Positions 62,667 to 64,000 of a DNA stretch of 64,000 nt are shown piece by piece; within the stretch, counting starts at the first letter, position 1, and the number at the start of each line of letters is the position of its first letter. The translations under genes and the position numbers were made by a program. The notes under the pieces were generated by a model. The model was not told the DNA's origin. It did not search any database and worked only from the letters and a program-made list of their open reading frames with translations. The DNA is taken from assembly GCF_025264665.1 (NCBI RefSeq), contig NZ_CP073697.1, positions 2,728,001 through 2,792,000 on the forward strand, in the 5' to 3' direction. The stretch comes from Edaphobacter flagellatus (GTDB taxonomy: Bacteria; Acidobacteriota; Terriglobia; Terriglobales; Acidobacteriaceae).

Positions 62667-63933
62667 TCAGAGCCCGGTGACCGATGTCGCGGCGGTACTG
62701 CATGCCTTCGAACGAGATGGTCTTCATGCGCTCGTAGATCTTGTTGAGCGCTTCCTGCAGATCGGGAGCCGCGGCTGAGACGGCGAGGACGCGTCCGCCT
62801 GCGGTGACGAGCTGGCCGTCTTTGATGGCGGTTCCGGCGTGGAAGATGAGGACGCCGTCCTGCTCAGGCTGTGCCGGGTCGACTCCGCTGATGACTTTGC
62901 CGGAGGCGTACTTGCCGGGGTAGCCGCCTGAGGCGGCGATGACGGTGGCGCTGGCTCCGGGCTTGAGGTGGATGGCGAGCGAGGCGGCGGTGCCGTCGAT
63001 GGCGGCGTTGAAGAGATCGAGGATGTCGTTTTCGAGGCGCAGGACGATGGCTTCGGTTTCGGGATCGCCCCAGCGGGTGTTGAATTCGAGGACGCGGGGG
63101 CCGCGCGGCGTCATCATGAGGCCGATGAAGAGGATGCCCTGAAAGGGATTGCCTTCGGACGCCATGCCGTCGACGGTCTTCTGTGCGATGTTGGCGGTGA
63201 TCCACTGACGCATGGCCGGGGTGACGAGGCCATCGGTGGAGTAGGCTCCCATGCCGCCGGTGTTGGGGCCGGTGTCGCCTTCGCCGACTCGCTTGTGGTC
63301 CTGGGCGGCGGCGATAGGTACGGCGCGCTTGCCGTCGCAGAGGGCGAAGAAGCTGACTTCTTCGCCGGTGAGGAACTCTTCGAGGATGACGATGCTTTCT
63401 TCTGTACCGAGGAGGACGCCGGAGAACATCTCGGCGGCGGTGCGCTCGGCGTCGAGGCGGGTGTTGCAGATGACGACGCCTTTTCCGGCGGCGAGTCCTG
63501 AGGCCTTCACGACGACGGGCATGGTGAAGCGCTGAAGCTCTTCGCGCACCTCGTCGAGCGTGGTGCACATGGCGTAGGCCGCGGTGGGAATGTCGTGGCG
63601 AAGCATGAAGTCCTTCGCAAAGGCCTTCGAGGACTCAAGCTGCGCGGCGGCCTGTGTGGGGCCGAAGGCGCGGAGGTTGAGACGCTGCAGCTCGTCGACG
63701 AGTCCGAGCGCGAGGGGAACCTCGGGGCCGACGATGGTGAGCGCGGGCTGCTCGATGGCGGCGAGGTTGGCCATGGCCGGGAGGCTATTGGTGTCGACGG
63801 GGATGCAGCGGGCGATGGCGGCGATGCCGCCGTTGCCGGGGGCGGCGACGATCTCGGTGACCTGTGGTGATTGCCGGAGCGCCCAGATGAGAGCGTGTTC
63901 GCGGCCTCCGCCGCCGATGACCAGAACCTTCAT
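62659..63933 (-). CDS. purD: Phosphoribosylamine-glycine ligase
   Basis: A 424-residue ATP-grasp enzyme for purine synthesis step 2. The N-terminal domain has VIGGGGREHALIWAL, the ATP-grasp has KASGLAAGKGVVI, and ARGPRVLEFNTRWGDPETEAI is the metal site. A C-terminal barrel-sandwich hybrid ends the protein. It has a good AGGAAG site. With purL, purF and purU, it gives four purine-related genes in this window, but purD is not in their operon. Confidence 0.97.
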   Translation of the reverse strand: MKVLVIGGGGREHALIWALRQSPQVTEIVAAPGNGGIAAIARCIPVDTNSLPAMANLAAIEQPALTIVGPEVPLALGLVDELQRLNLRAFGPTQAAAQLESSKAFAKDFMLRHDIPTAAYAMCTTLDEVREELQRFTMPVVVKASGLAAGKGVVICNTRLDAERTAAEMFSGVLLGTEESIVILEEFLTGEEVSFFALCDGKRAVPIAAAQDHKRVGEGDTGPNTGGMGAYSTDGLVTPAMRQWITANIAQKTVDGMASEGNPFQGILFIGLMMTPRGPRVLEFNTRWGDPETEAIVLRLENDILDLFNAAIDGTAASLAIHLKPGASATVIAASGGYPGKYASGKVISGVDPAQPEQDGVLIFHAGTAIKDGQLVTAGGRVLAVSAAAPDLQEALNKIYERMKTISFEGMQYRRDIGHRALIT

Positions 63934-64000
63934 GACTTCCTATGCTCCCCCTGGGTATGTTTTGCGCAAAATATTTCAAAAAAAGGACTTAGCGGGGTAC

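Overview
The window looks like a chromosomal segment of an Acidobacteriota bacterium, probably class Terriglobia (Acidobacteriaceae; Terriglobus, Granulicella or Edaphobacter-like). The evidence is moderately high GC with strong G/C third-position use, an acidobacterial VWFA-related secreted protein, a YXWGXW-repeat protein, DUF6152/DUF6644 genes, several Tat-exported sugar-active proteins, and hairpin-rich intergenic repeats. This placement is inferred from gene content; no rRNA or tRNA gene was found to confirm it.

Layout. 1-3.7 kb: murQ, a secreted VWFA-related protein and a zinc alcohol dehydrogenase, all on the minus strand. 3.7-4.66 kb: a 0.9 kb hairpin-rich non-coding stretch ending in copy A of a ~250 bp repeat. 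4.66-18.7 kb: a Tat-type class A beta-lactamase, small secreted proteins, a GH31 glycosidase, a TM2 protein, a GT2/ArnT-like glycosyltransferase pair, a DUF3142 protein coupled to a large lipoprotein, an OafA-like acyltransferase and trhO. Copy B of the repeat (18.78-19.04 kb) lies in inverted orientation, so the two copies bracket about 14 kb.

19-28.8 kb is accessory DNA interrupted by rpoD: a cupin, an RNA-polymerase-omega-like small protein, a MrcB_N-HNH nuclease (candidate modification-dependent restriction enzyme), rpoD, a zinc-ribbon protein, an unknown 281-residue protein with tiny ORFs around it, an AbrB/Doc toxin-antitoxin pair, a GH79-like glycosidase and a flippase. dnaG (29-30.8 kb) is thus separated from rpoD by about 6 kb of unrelated genes.

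30.9-47.9 kb is mostly housekeeping: YXWGXW protein, trmJ, an S9 peptidase, gluQ, a cupin, a Y-family polymerase, folP, a PBP4-type carboxypeptidase, a tightly overlapped group (TauE-like transporter, cytochrome c, two membrane proteins, purU), a Tat-exported DUF5703 protein, lipA and a cold-shock gene. 48-52 kb carries an ArnT-like transferase with an exact in-frame 66 bp tandem duplication, and an epimerase/membrane-protein pair. 52-64 kb holds dut, a DUF5996 protein, purL-purF, a DUF6152-DUF6644-DUF6644 group with a structured leader, a secreted unknown protein, a TIM-barrel epimerase, a GAF histidine kinase and purD.

Functional themes are purine metabolism (purL, purF, purD, and formate for purine synthesis from purU), replication/transcription core genes, envelope glycan construction and carbohydrate degradation. 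The least explained material is the inverted repeat pair with a wobble-conserved hairpin, the overlapping small ORFs next to the toxin-antitoxin pair, and the unknown DUF clusters.
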